NCBI GenBank assembly: GCA_027475525.1
Contig: JAMWFC010000049.1
Location: forward strand, 4,510,947-4,574,946
Direction: 5' to 3'
DNA: 64,000 nucleotides
Origin: Macrolepiota albuminosa
Lineage: Eukaryota; Basidiomycota; Agaricomycetes; Agaricales; Agaricaceae
Positions 11,061-20,670 of this stretch are shown here, piece by piece (the stretch's first letter is position 1; each line of letters begins with the position of its first letter). A model generated the notes under the pieces. It was not told where the DNA came from. It made no database searches and was given only the letters and a program-made list of their open reading frames with translations. A program made the position numbers and the translations under genes.

Positions 11061-13213
11061 GTGATGAGGATCATGGAGATGAAGCGCTTATCTTGGACTA
11101 TAACCATTGGACTGGGCAAGTAAATTTTATATCATATACCCCTTTAGCCCATGAAATCTTGAATTCTTCTTCGTCGCTTACTAGTGAAGCGTTATCCTAC
11201 TTATACCTCACTGCGTCAGATATTACTGAAAACCTTTCAACAGACACTTATTTCGTTTCTACTCCCGACTCTAATGAACCTTTGATATCAGGTTTCGCTA
11301 GAAACCATGACTCTATTTATAATACGTTCGCTAACAATAGTACCCCTAAGCGCAAAGGGGTTCAGGTCAAGAAGAAATATAAACCCGTAGCGCTTAAAAC
11401 GAAGCCGGTAGCGAGCGCCGTACCCGAGGAATTTCGCATCGAAAGAAAAATAATAGGCGACCCTTTGGCTACCCTGCCAAAACTCGATCCGAATCCACCA
11501 CCCTTTGAACCAACAGGACGATTTACAGAAGAACGAAAGGCGCTATTTCTTAGCGCCCACAATACCGGCTTCCTCTCGACGGAGGAGATGAACGTACTAG
11601 TCGACATCATGCAAAAACAGAATGAGGCTTTTGCATGGGAGGACTCAGAATGCGGTAAACTTAGAACTGACTTCTTTCCACCAGTGGTCATCCCAACCAT
11701 ACCGCACGTACCCTGGACTGAGCATAACCGACCCATACCCCCGGGCATCGAAGCCGAAGTCTGCCAAATTATTCGCTCCAAGATAGCGGCAGGTGTATAC
11801 GAGCCTTCTAATTCGGCCTACCGCTCGAGGTGGTTCTGCGTACTAAAGAAAAACGGGAAGCTACGTATAGTTCACAGCCTAGAACCGCTAAACAAAGTCA
11901 CCATTCGTCATTCAGGGGTACCGCCATTTCCCGATCACGTCGCTGAATCTTTCGCGGGACGAATATGTGGCGCTACCCTGGATTTGTACGTAGGCTATGA
12001 CGAGCGCTTAATCCATCCTTCCTCTCGTGACTTGACGACATTTCAAACACCGTTTGGGGCGCTACGACTAGTCACACTTCCTATGGGATGGACAAACTCG
12101 GTACCGATATTTCACGACGATATTACGTTTATCCTTCAGCCCGAAATACCCCACCATGTGCTCAGTTTCATAGACGACGTAGGAGTTAAACGCCCGAAGG
12201 ATTGGCGACTGGTAGATGGCAAGCCCGAAGTTCACCCGGAAAATTCTAATATTCGCATGGCGCTATGGGAATTCTTTCAACTGGTTAACCGAGTACTTCA
12301 GCGCATGAAGTATTGTGGCGGGACGTTTTCAGGGCACAAGCTAGTTCTTTGCGCACCGCAGTTTAAAATTTTGGGGCACGTCTGCACGCCAGAAGGCAGG
12401 ATTCCAGAAAAGAGCCGACTAGCGCTGTTGGAGAAATGGGGGGTCTGTCATAACCTCTCGGAAGTTCGCGCGTTCTTGGGCACTGTAGGGGTGCTGCGCA
12501 TGTTCATACACCATTTTTCTCATCGCGCAAACGCCCTTAATCGCCTAACCCGTTCAGGGGTCCCCTTCGAATTCGGACCCGATCAAATCAATGCCCAGAA
12601 GGACTTAGTGAAGGCGCTACAGGAAGCGAAACCATTGGTACCCATTGACTATACTACCGCCGATCCCGTTATACTTGCTGTTGACACATCATATATCGCC
12701 GTTGGCTTCTTCTTATGCCAGTGTGATAGCGCGAACCGGAAAATCAGGTGCTACAATCGTTTCGGATCGATTACCCTTAACGACCGAGAATCGCGCTACA
12801 GTCAGCCCAAGCTAGAGTTATATGGCTTGTTTCGATTGTTTCAGGCGCTGCGCATGTACCTCATTGGGGTACGAAATCTCATTGTCGAGGTCGACGCACG
12901 ATACATCAAAGGAATGCTTCAGAACCCTGATATTCAACCGTCGGCCAGTATGAACCGCTGGGTAGTAGCGATATTAATGTTTCACTTCGAGTTAGTACAC
13001 GTCAGAAGTGCATTCCACGGGCCGGATGGATTATCTAGGCGACCCAGACAACCGGAAGATGAAGCGCTAGACAATAGCGACAACGATGTATTTGACAACT
13101 GGATCGATCGATTGCATGGTTTCGTGCATATCATTCAGCTGCCTATTCCGGCGCTTCGCGAAGACCAACCAGTTTCAAATTGGCTTCACCCTATTGTTCT
13201 GTACCAGCCCTGA
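11027..13213 (+). CDS. element C reverse transcriptase-RNase H
   Basis: A 728-codon frame, -1 relative to gag-pro. RT: NGKLRIVHSLEPLNK, GYDERLIHPSSRDLTTFQTPFG, LPMGWTNSVPIFH and the catalytic FIDDVGVK. RNase H: VDTSYIAVGFFL (Asp), QPKLELYGL (Glu), VEVDARYIKG (Asp) and GPDGLSRRP (Asp), so the catalytic set looks complete. The Gly-Tyr-Asp RT style matches agaricomycete Gypsy elements. The listed start is TTG. It is probably expressed by frameshifting from gag-pro, but no canonical slippery heptamer is obvious in the overlap. The C-terminus (LHGFVHII) is conserved in the family and should lead into integrase, which is in the next frame. Confidence 0.9.
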   Translation: MRVFSGAIEEMSDEDHGDEALILDYNHWTGQVNFISYTPLAHEILNSSSSLTSEALSYLYLTASDITENLSTDTYFVSTPDSNEPLISGFARNHDSIYNTFANNSTPKRKGVQVKKKYKPVALKTKPVASAVPEEFRIERKIIGDPLATLPKLDPNPPPFEPTGRFTEERKALFLSAHNTGFLSTEEMNVLVDIMQKQNEAFAWEDSECGKLRTDFFPPVVIPTIPHVPWTEHNRPIPPGIEAEVCQIIRSKIAAGVYEPSNSAYRSRWFCVLKKNGKLRIVHSLEPLNKVTIRHSGVPPFPDHVAESFAGRICGATLDLYVGYDERLIHPSSRDLTTFQTPFGALRLVTLPMGWTNSVPIFHDDITFILQPEIPHHVLSFIDDVGVKRPKDWRLVDGKPEVHPENSNIRMALWEFFQLVNRVLQRMKYCGGTFSGHKLVLCAPQFKILGHVCTPEGRIPEKSRLALLEKWGVCHNLSEVRAFLGTVGVLRMFIHHFSHRANALNRLTRSGVPFEFGPDQINAQKDLVKALQEAKPLVPIDYTTADPVILAVDTSYIAVGFFLCQCDSANRKIRCYNRFGSITLNDRESRYSQPKLELYGLFRLFQALRMYLIGVRNLIVEVDARYIKGMLQNPDIQPSASMNRWVVAILMFHFELVHVRSAFHGPDGLSRRPRQPEDEALDNSDNDVFDNWIDRLHGFVHIIQLPIPALREDQPVSNWLHPIVLYQP

Positions 13214-14738
13214 CCATATCAGGCATCATCAACTTTTTTACACGGCCAGTATCTATAACGTCGCTAAGCCATCTAACGATCTAAAGATAGTCAAGGAACC
13301 AAGACCCTTGCGAGAAGACAGTCAGAACCTGCCATATTCGGCGGTACCTCGAAGCGCCAAAGCTAAGTCAGAAGATCAGCGAGTGGACCAGGTTAGGAAG
13401 TGGCTACAGGATTTGCAACGACCATCAGACCTTACGGATACGGAATACGCCACCTTCATTCAATATGCGACAACTTTCTTTATGGTGGAAAACCGACTTT
13501 GGCGACGAAATAGAGATGGCGCCCATAAACTAGTAATTAAACCGGATGATCGAGTTAGGATTCTGCGCGCTATGCATGATGACTTGGGACACCGAGGACT
13601 CTATGCGACAAGGGCGAACCTTTTGGAGCGCTTTTGGTGGCCGCAAGTTAGCGCCGATATTGCGTGGTATATTCGCACTTGTCATCTCTGTCAAATCCAG
13701 CAGACACGTCAGGTTCTAATTCCCCCAACAGTAGCGACTCCAGCGCCGTTATTCGGAAAAATATATATCGACACCATGCACATGCCCAAGTCAGGGCGCT
13801 ACAAGTATATCATTCAAGGAAGGTGTTCCTTGGTACATTGGCCGGAGTTCCGTATGCTTCAGCGGGAAAATACAGACGCTATAGCTAAGTGGCTCTTTGA
13901 GGACGTTATCTGCCGCTGGGGAGCCCTTCACGAGATCGTCACAGACAACGGAGCGCCAATAGTCAAGGCGCTCACTTATCTTGCCAAGAAATACAACATA
14001 CAACACATCCGAGTCTCAGGATACAATAAACGTGCTAATGGAATCGTAGAAAGGCCACATTTCGATGTTCGACAAGCGCTATTCAAGGCGGTCGACGGTG
14101 ACGAAAGTCGCTGGAGCGAGGCGACTTATTCGGTCTTCTGGTCGGAGCGGGTTACCGTACGAAAGAGGATGGGTTGCTCTCCCTACTTTGCGGCTACTGG
14201 CACCCACCCCTTGCTACCTGCGGACGTGGTGGAGGCGACGTACCTACAACCCCCACCGAACTCAATACTATCCTCTACCAACATGATCGCTAGACGCGCT
14301 ATAGACTTACAACGACGCATGGAGGATCTCGAGCGCTTACACGAGGTAGTATTTCAAGCTAGACGACAAGCTGCGCTACGATTTGAAACCGAGCATAGCG
14401 CCACGATTCGAGACTACAACTTCACAACTGGCGCCCTAGTACTAATGCGCAACTCCAAGATCGAGGTTACCCATAACAAAAAGATGCGGCCTCGTTACCT
14501 AGGACCCCTAATAGTGGTTTCCCGCAATAGGGGAGGCGCATACGTACTCTGCGAATTGGACGGCTCAGTTTTGCATCGACCAGTAGCGGCGTTCCGACTC
14601 ATTCCCTACTTAGCGCGCGAACACATTTCACTGCCTTTATCGGCGCTAGACGTTGACACTGCTAAACTTCGAGAGCTAGAGGAGACCGAACTCGTGGACG
14701 ATGACGAAGTCGCACCAGAAGAAGAAACCGATCAGTAA
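13086..14738 (+). CDS. element C integrase
   Basis: A 550-codon frame, again -1 to the previous one, overlapping by 128 bp; meaningful homology begins near codon 50. It has the zinc-binding HHCC domain (MHDDLGHRGLYATRAN...FWWPQV...CHLCQ), an integrase core with Asp in YIDTMHMPKSG, Asp in IVTDNGAPIVK and Glu in GIVERPHFDVRQA, and a C-terminal part with RPRYLGPLIVVSRNRGGAY and an acidic tail (EEETDQ). The RT-to-IN frame change near 13200 is either a frameshift signal or a one-base indel, since related elements read through here in one frame. Otherwise the frame is intact. Confidence 0.9.
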   Translation: MYLTTGSIDCMVSCISFSCLFRRFAKTNQFQIGFTLLFCTSPDHIRHHQLFYTASIYNVAKPSNDLKIVKEPRPLREDSQNLPYSAVPRSAKAKSEDQRVDQVRKWLQDLQRPSDLTDTEYATFIQYATTFFMVENRLWRRNRDGAHKLVIKPDDRVRILRAMHDDLGHRGLYATRANLLERFWWPQVSADIAWYIRTCHLCQIQQTRQVLIPPTVATPAPLFGKIYIDTMHMPKSGRYKYIIQGRCSLVHWPEFRMLQRENTDAIAKWLFEDVICRWGALHEIVTDNGAPIVKALTYLAKKYNIQHIRVSGYNKRANGIVERPHFDVRQALFKAVDGDESRWSEATYSVFWSERVTVRKRMGCSPYFAATGTHPLLPADVVEATYLQPPPNSILSSTNMIARRAIDLQRRMEDLERLHEVVFQARRQAALRFETEHSATIRDYNFTTGALVLMRNSKIEVTHNKKMRPRYLGPLIVVSRNRGGAYVLCELDGSVLHRPVAAFRLIPYLAREHISLPLSALDVDTAKLRELEETELVDDDEVAPEEETDQ

Positions 14739-14876
14739 TAGGATGCGAAGGGGAAGGGCGCTAGACTTTAGCGCCTTGCACCTTACTTATGAACGGAACA
14801 ACAACGCATTGAATTCCATACTATACAAATACTATACAAGGCTAAGGACCTGGCAATAACTGATCTATGGGCTACT

Positions 14877-16441
14877 TTACGTTCTACGGCGAGGACTCCT
14901 GACAAATCCCTCAGAGCGCCGGGGGTGCTGTCTGCGGCGGAGATGCGCAGGAGAAGGAGGCGGTGCAGGGGGGAGAATAGGCGACGGAGTAGAGGGAAGG
15001 GCCCTCGGAGGGAAGGTGGAGAAGCCGGGAGGAGATTCATTGGTGGGAGCAGGCGGCGCTCCAGCGCGAATGGTGGAAGAGCCGGTGGGAGATTCGTTTA
15101 TGGGAGCAGGCGGCGCTCCAGCTCCGAAGCGAAAGGCGGAGGAACCGGGTGGAGACGCATGGATGGGGGCAGGAGGCGCTCCAGCTCCGAAGCGAGGAGC
15201 TAGAGGCGTAAAAGGAATGATGACGCGCTCGAGCGTGGCGGCACGAACATCGTCGTCAATCAGATCTGGCAAAGGCAACCACTTCAAAGTCTGAAGCTGG
15301 GGTCAGCAAACCTGAACGTGTGAACGGGGAAAAGGAGAGGAACTCACAACATTATCCGTTTCGAGGAGTAGGTACTCCAAGCTTTTTGTGCTACCCGAAA
15401 TAGGAGGCTGGGAGGACACGTAAGAAGGTACTTAATCACTCGAACGGTGGAAACTTACCGCGTTGGGGTGCTGTTCGGACTCTACAAGCCACTCCTGGGC
15501 CATAGCCAGAAGTAACCGGTAGCGCCGAATCAGGGTCATAATATTGCCGTTGTGGTGTCAAATACCGCCTGGGGGCAGTCGAGCAAAGAACATTTCGAGG
15601 CGATCTAAGACCTCGGGACGAGGGACAGAGGTTATATCTTCAAGAAGGAAAAAGGGAGCAGGCATTTCGAAGAACTTAACAACGCTAGGCCCGGAAATCT
15701 CAGATATATACCTAGCGACCTTATGCAGGGTCGAAGGGACTTAGGAAACAGAACTTATGCGGCACCATCACGAGGACGCGACAACAACGATATATTTCAT
15801 ATAACAACGGCAGAAGAAGCAAAAAGCTGGGAATATGTTAGGCCGGTGGCGCTGCGAAGAAGATGGGATCGCCTCACTCAAACTATAGGGGGGGGGGGAG
15901 AAAAACAACACACGACAGGTCAAGAAGGGCCGAACCAAGAAATACGCTTGCTAACTACCGTCGGCCCCTCAAGGGGACCACGAAAGAGACGAGCGCCGGT
16001 ATACTTGCGAGGGGACTAGGAGAAAAGAGCCGTTAGACACGGAAGGAGAGGTGATGGCTCAGTTACTAACCAGGTAATAGCTTTCCTCCATCAAAAGTTG
16101 AAGACGATCCGCCGTGTCTTCGGTGGCGATTTCCTGGATTTAGGCGACTGTCAAAAGGAGTGCGCCAGGAATAGCAAGACACGCACATGGAAGGCCTGAC
16201 TCCAAGTAGCCTCTGTACCAAAACGCGTTAACGGGGACGCGTCTCCCCAAATTTCACAAGCAGCCCGCAGAAGCCGACAGCGACGACCCAACTCGACTAC
16301 TTCGTCGGCCAACTTAGGAATACCCTCGGGAGGGTAATGATGAAAGAACGAGGTGGCCCGGTCCAGAAAGGTGGGAGGGTCCATGGTAACATAGGCGCGA
16401 TCACAGCTTCGAGTCCACACGCAACCAGACGGGGTGGCCAT
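14877..16441 (-). CDS. beta: antisense spliced gene in element C, unknown function
   Basis: Minus-strand gene convergent with the integrase ORF (139 bp apart). Exons supported by GT..AG sites and phase: 16441-16187 (85 codons, start MATPSGCVWTRSCD), 16133-16071 (21 codons), an exon from 16015 of unclear end, 15719-15459 (87 codons), 15407-15348 (20 codons), 15290-14877 (137 codons and stop). Introns are about 50 bp. The middle (15720-15960) is not resolved: each frame meets a stop, and a C-rich acceptor tract is present. An in-frame TGA at 15558-15560 could be a decayed CGA. The N-terminus is helical (ADEVVELGRRCRLLRAACEIW). The C-terminus has three imperfect copies of a GAGAPPAPIxxSPxGSS-like repeat, then a Pro/Arg-rich tail. 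No known family recognised. It may be a slightly decayed copy. Confidence 0.6.
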
Positions 16442-16476
16442 CGCGAAGACTGATGGAATCGAGTTGATGCATAAGT

Positions 16477-16484
16477 AATTTATA
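16477..16484 (-). promoter_or_regulatory. TATA box of antisense gene beta
   Basis: TATAAATT on the minus strand, 36 bp upstream of the beta ATG at 16441. Apart from this, the 520 bp between the two antisense genes (16442-16961) holds no further recognisable feature. Confidence 0.5.
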
Positions 16485-16961
16485 GGACACGGGAAGTGTT
16501 TTGATTAGCGACAGCGTGGGAGGACTTTTCTCAAGGAGCCAGGACCCTAACAGGAGCGCTAGCCAATCAAAAGTGCTTAACTTATTCTGGGTCCCTCCAA
16601 AAAGGGAATCGACATTCGATGTTTAGCGCTTACTCACAACCGCGCTAAACGGACATAAGCAATCACTGGTTTTCTATTTCTTTATACGCGCTACTTCTTA
16701 CATGGATCCGCTTATTTATTTCCAGACAGTTCCTATTTTCTACTTAGGCTGGCGCGGTAATGGCTATTGGACCGCGTCGGCAAAGGGGTTTTTGCGCTGT
16801 GATGATCTACTGAGCGTTTCCCCTTTTTACTTATTTTCTTTTGATTACTTACAAACTGACGATTTGAAGCCAAGGGAGGCGTTTATTTTTAGTATCACAC
16901 TACAAAGTTCGTATCAAAAGACAAAGTCCACAAAAAGTTTAAAAGCGCTGATGGTCGGCAA

Positions 16962-19481
16962 CTACGGATCATACTCGGGAAGGGCGGGATCGCCCAAAGA
17001 AAGCAAGTCCCCGTCCTGGATCGAGTTACTCGCTTGCCACTCAAGCGCAGCTGTAATATCGTCATGGAGCTCGAGAAGGAGGCGCTCGCGGCGAGCTAAG
17101 GTAGAAACGCGAGGACGCAGGTTTGCAAGTTCGCGACCAACGGCTTCGGTCGCATCCTCGATATGGCGGAGTTGCTGGCGAAGGTCGGCAGAAGGGCGGA
17201 GAGGGGTAACAGGATAGGAGAACTCGTCCCCGAGCCAAGGGAAGGCGTCACCAGAAACTCGCATGGCGGGAGGGGGAGTCCAAAAGGGATCGAACTTATT
17301 GGGGGATTAGAAAAGGGGAGAAAAGGAGAACGAACAAAGACGGACGTACCTGGACAGTTACAGGCGCACGGGGCGTCCACTCATGGCGCTTGTTGCCGGG
17401 GGACATAGCTCTGGCGGAAGAAAGATGGATGCCGTAGGGAGGCAAGTATCTCCAGCGGCGACGACGCTCACCTTCCGGCACCAGGGTTCCTTCGGACTCC
17501 GGCGCCGCAGAAGTCTCGCGACTACTAGTAAAAGAAGGGGAGCTGTGGGGAGGAGTAAGGGACGGAGTAATGGGGAGAGCAACCGGAGTGTCGCTAGCCG
17601 CAACCGACTCGGGGGCAGGGGTAGCGCCAGCGTCAGACATAACGACATCTTCGGCAGCAGGGATAGCCACGACGACGGGAACAGGAGTGGGGGACCTATC
17701 AGTCAAGAAGTTAGCACGCGGAGAGAAGAGAAGTTAGGGAAATGCGTACTGGTTACCACGGGGGTCACTCTGACGAGGGTTAGCGGCGATAGGGGGAGTA
17801 AGGCGAAGCAGGAGAGCGCGTACCGCCAACAGCGCATCGGCATCAACAACGGGCTCAGCTTCATCATCATCCTCTCCCTTGGCATCCCTCTCAGTGCCTT
17901 CCCCCTCATCCGTAGAAGACTCGGTCGAAGACAAAACCACAGGCATAGCAGGCGCTAGCTCGCGGCGCTTACCAGGGCTCTTGCCAGGAGACGTGACAAC
18001 AGGCTTACGCTTCGAAAGGACGGGACGACAAGGAGAGCGAGCAAAAGGTGCCGCCACGGTAGTACCATCCTGGGTAGTCGGCAGCGCCAGGCTGGCTGCG
18101 CTGATTACTGTGGGTTGGTGAGTAGCCGCCAAATCACGTTGCTGCAGCACGAAGTCCCGGGCGTTACGAACCAACACTGCGTGCTCATAGTTCCTTTGCA
18201 TAATGGCGTCCCTACCACGTTCACGAGTACGAATCCCGTTGAAGGCGCAGCCTCGTTTCAACGCATCGCACCGATAGCAAGGCAGAGACGCGGTAGGAAA
18301 CCAGCAGCCCTCAGGGTCGTTCTCAGACCAACACTTGTCACACTAAGAAAGAAGTCAGCGACGGCATGAACCGCCAAAGGGGCAAAACAGCGCTTACCGC
18401 GCCAATCTTTGCCCTAAATGCGCGACGCTCCAAGGGCGCAACGGTAACCTTCTTCTTGCCGCCCAGTACTTGGACACCAGCCGGGATGCCGGTATCAATA
18501 ACGGTAGTATCACGGCGAAGACGCAAAAGGTCGCGAAGCTCCGCGTTGGTAAACATGGTCTGGTTAGGCGCCTATCGACATTAACATTTAGGCGCTAAAG
18601 TCTAGCGACAACGAGCAAAGCACTTACGACATACAAAGGGGGAACACAAGCAGGGAGATTGATCTGGAAGGGGAGAAGTCAGAAAAATGGAGTAAGGAAG
18701 ATAGGGAAAGAACGCACGGTACGTTTGGGAGGAGAACTAGCACGAGCAGGAGGCGCTTGTTCAATAACAATGGCGAAATTACGCGGAGGACCGTGAGAAG
18801 TTGGGCGTGTCGGGCCGGGTCGTGGCTCGCTACGAGAAACGGCAATACGTTTGATGGCCGAATGGGGAGGGGCAGTACGGACGGGAGAAGCAGCGCTTGG
18901 GGCAGGGCGAGTGGAAGAAGCAGCGCCACGAAAAGGGCTGCCAAGAACGGAAGGAGGCGGAACAGAAGTCGAAGAAGGAGGGGCGGTAGGAACAGAAGGG
19001 ACAGTAGAGGCCAATGGGGCAGTAGGAAGACTGGCAACGGTGGGAGACGTGGCAACCGACTACTCAAGGATTAACAGTGGAAAAAGGGGGAGGAAAAGGA
19101 AGGACTTACTTCGCTGACCTCGGTACTAGCCAACAACGCGTCGATCTCGTCAGATAAGGAGGGAGCCTAGTATGGGCGCTGAACCTTAGCGCCACAAAGC
19201 CAAAATCAAACTTAGAAACTTACGAAAAGGTCCGCAAAAGGACGCAACCAATCGGCACCCTCATACTCACGGTACCGGGCCACGCACCACTCGCGAACCT
19301 CGTCACCCCGCTCCCAGGAACTGTCGGAGCCGCGGACCACGAGCCAGCGCCGATAGAGTTGCATAATACCAGGGACGGTTTGTGGCGCATCGGCGGGACC
19401 GACAGACTTAGCGCGATCAAATAAATAGGAGGCCTTAGCCAGGAAATTGCGGAGAGCAGAGGCGTCGAAAGAAGTGGACAT
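16962..19481 (-). CDS. alpha: antisense 8-exon gene in element C with six-Cys cluster
   Basis: Exons (minus): 19481-19224, 19166-19110, 19059-18718, 18663-18628, 18559-18398, 18342-17750, 17695-17350, 17294-16962. The seven introns are 50-68 bp with GT..AG ends. Phases fit throughout, giving 708 codons and a stop with no lesion. Residues 1-105 are helical (ALRNFLAKASYLFDRAK, EIDALLAS); 106-219 Ser/Pro-rich; 232-285 basic; C286, C289, C298, C307, C310 and C317 form CX2CX8CX8CX2CX6C, resembling fungal six-cysteine DNA-binding clusters but with different spacing from Gal4. Then come a basic patch, an acidic patch (DEGEGTERDAKGEDDDEAE) and a C-terminal Leu-rich coiled coil (LRQQLRHIEDA, ERLLLELHDD). 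An earlier ATG at 19553 would run through the TATA box, so 19481 is preferred. A regulatory role is inferred only. Confidence 0.8.
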
Positions 19482-19530
19482 ACTGGGAAGATGGGAAGGA
19501 AAACACGGGAAGGTGAAGTACGGAAAACGA

Positions 19531-19538
19531 CTTTTATA
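19531..19538 (-). promoter_or_regulatory. TATA box of antisense gene alpha
   Basis: TATAAAAG on the minus strand, 50 bp upstream of the chosen ATG (19481). It lies between the alpha start and the 3' LTR, so alpha has its own promoter inside the element. Confidence 0.6.
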
Positions 19539-19613
19539 AGGCGCCGGCGGCATTATACGGACCGTAGCGCAGTCAAATTAACGACGGCGTTTGACTGAGG
19601 ACAGTCAATTTTT

Positions 19614-19627
19614 CAGTTGGGGGGAGA
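19614..19627 (+). other. polypurine tract of element C
   Basis: agttggggggagat-type purine run directly before the 3' LTR start (19628), the normal plus-strand priming site. Its presence next to the alpha promoter shows that the antisense genes lie inside the element and not in flanking DNA. Confidence 0.75.
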
Positions 19628-20670
19628 TGATAGGCTTCTACTCGGACTGAGCGCATCAAGGGACATTATAGGCCGACCAACACTTGACACACTAAAGGCT
19701 CTAGCGACCAGCCTTGGGTACAGAGCAGCCCTAGCGCGGGCGCTCTATGGCAAGACTTATCCATTCATCTCAATCACCAGTATCAGCCCCTCAGCGCACT
19801 CCACTCAGTTACTTTGAAGACCAAGAAGACTCAGGACTCATAGCGCTAGCATAACGGCGGGAGGGGACTCTGACCAAACCCCGATCAGTACTGGAAGGAG
19901 TTAGCAATTGGCGCTGTCAATCACCGAGGCACCTCAATCAGAAGTCTAAAAGAATCAATGACGACGAGACAGGATACACGCAGACCCGACATTTAAATCT
20001 ATCAAAATATGGTACAATGTTTAGCGCCGGAATTAGCGCTCACGGCGTCTGTCGAGGATTCTCCGACCATACCCCGGGATGGCATGGCCAATTAAATTAC
20101 ATCAAAAAGTGAGCAAACTCGTACCACTTCTAAGTAGTTTTAGAGTCGCCGTTGGTCGCCGTCACCCATGTGCTGCAGGTCGCCATTGACAGGTGGCCGT
20201 TAGCTACAGTCACGAAGGGAGGCGCTAAGCGGTAGCGCCGTCAATGGACTTATTTTGGAAATAAGGTAGCGCATAGTATAAAAACTAGCTACTTGCCATG
20301 TATATAATAACAAATCGTAACCTCTTGAGCACCCAGTTACACTTAGCGTTCAAATCGCGCTAGCATTGCCTGACTTTGCCACCAAGTTCGGCGCTAGCTT
20401 CGTCTATCTTGTCTTCGTCGTTTACGGTGCCACCTACGGGCACGCTACGCTGCGCTATTCGTTTCTTTCTCTATAATTTCTCCTAAACTACGACGCTTAC
20501 CACTTGCTAGGTAGCATCCGAGGCGCTATCGTCTAGCGCATCGCCCTATCACCTCTGCTCGAGCACACCGGGACCCTGCCGGGACTCCTCACAAACCCGT
20601 ACGCCAGGCGCTGGAGACGGCGTTGTACTGCGTATACGTCCAGCGCACCCAACCACAGTTGGCGTCATCA
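19628..20670 (+). repeat. 3' LTR of element C
   Basis: 1043 bp, same ends and length as the 5' LTR; it carries three of the seven CpG-type changes, the 5' copy carrying four. It is followed by the GCGT target duplication and then by the G1 ORF3. Confidence 0.95.

Larger units (their letters stand above)
7341..20670 (+). mobile_element. element C: 13.3-kb Ty3/Gypsy with two antisense genes
   Basis: A complete LTR retrotransposon: 1043-bp LTRs at 7341-8383 and 19628-20670 with seven differences, TG..CA ends and a 4-bp target duplication GCGT (7337-7340 and 20671-20674). Sense order is gag-pro, RT-RNase H, integrase. The 4.9 kb between pol and the 3' LTR, normally short or absent in Gypsy elements, carries two intron-containing genes on the opposite strand (14877-16441 and 16962-19481). 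It is inserted in ORF3 of G1. The word AGCGC/GCGCT is strikingly frequent throughout. Confidence 0.93.

Noticed and set aside
14925..19117. Many plus-strand Arg/Gly-rich ORFs between integrase and 3' LTR of element C
   Set aside because: They are the reverse strand of the antisense exons alpha and beta; composition is Arg/Ser-rich shadow sequence and the exon phases favour the minus strand.
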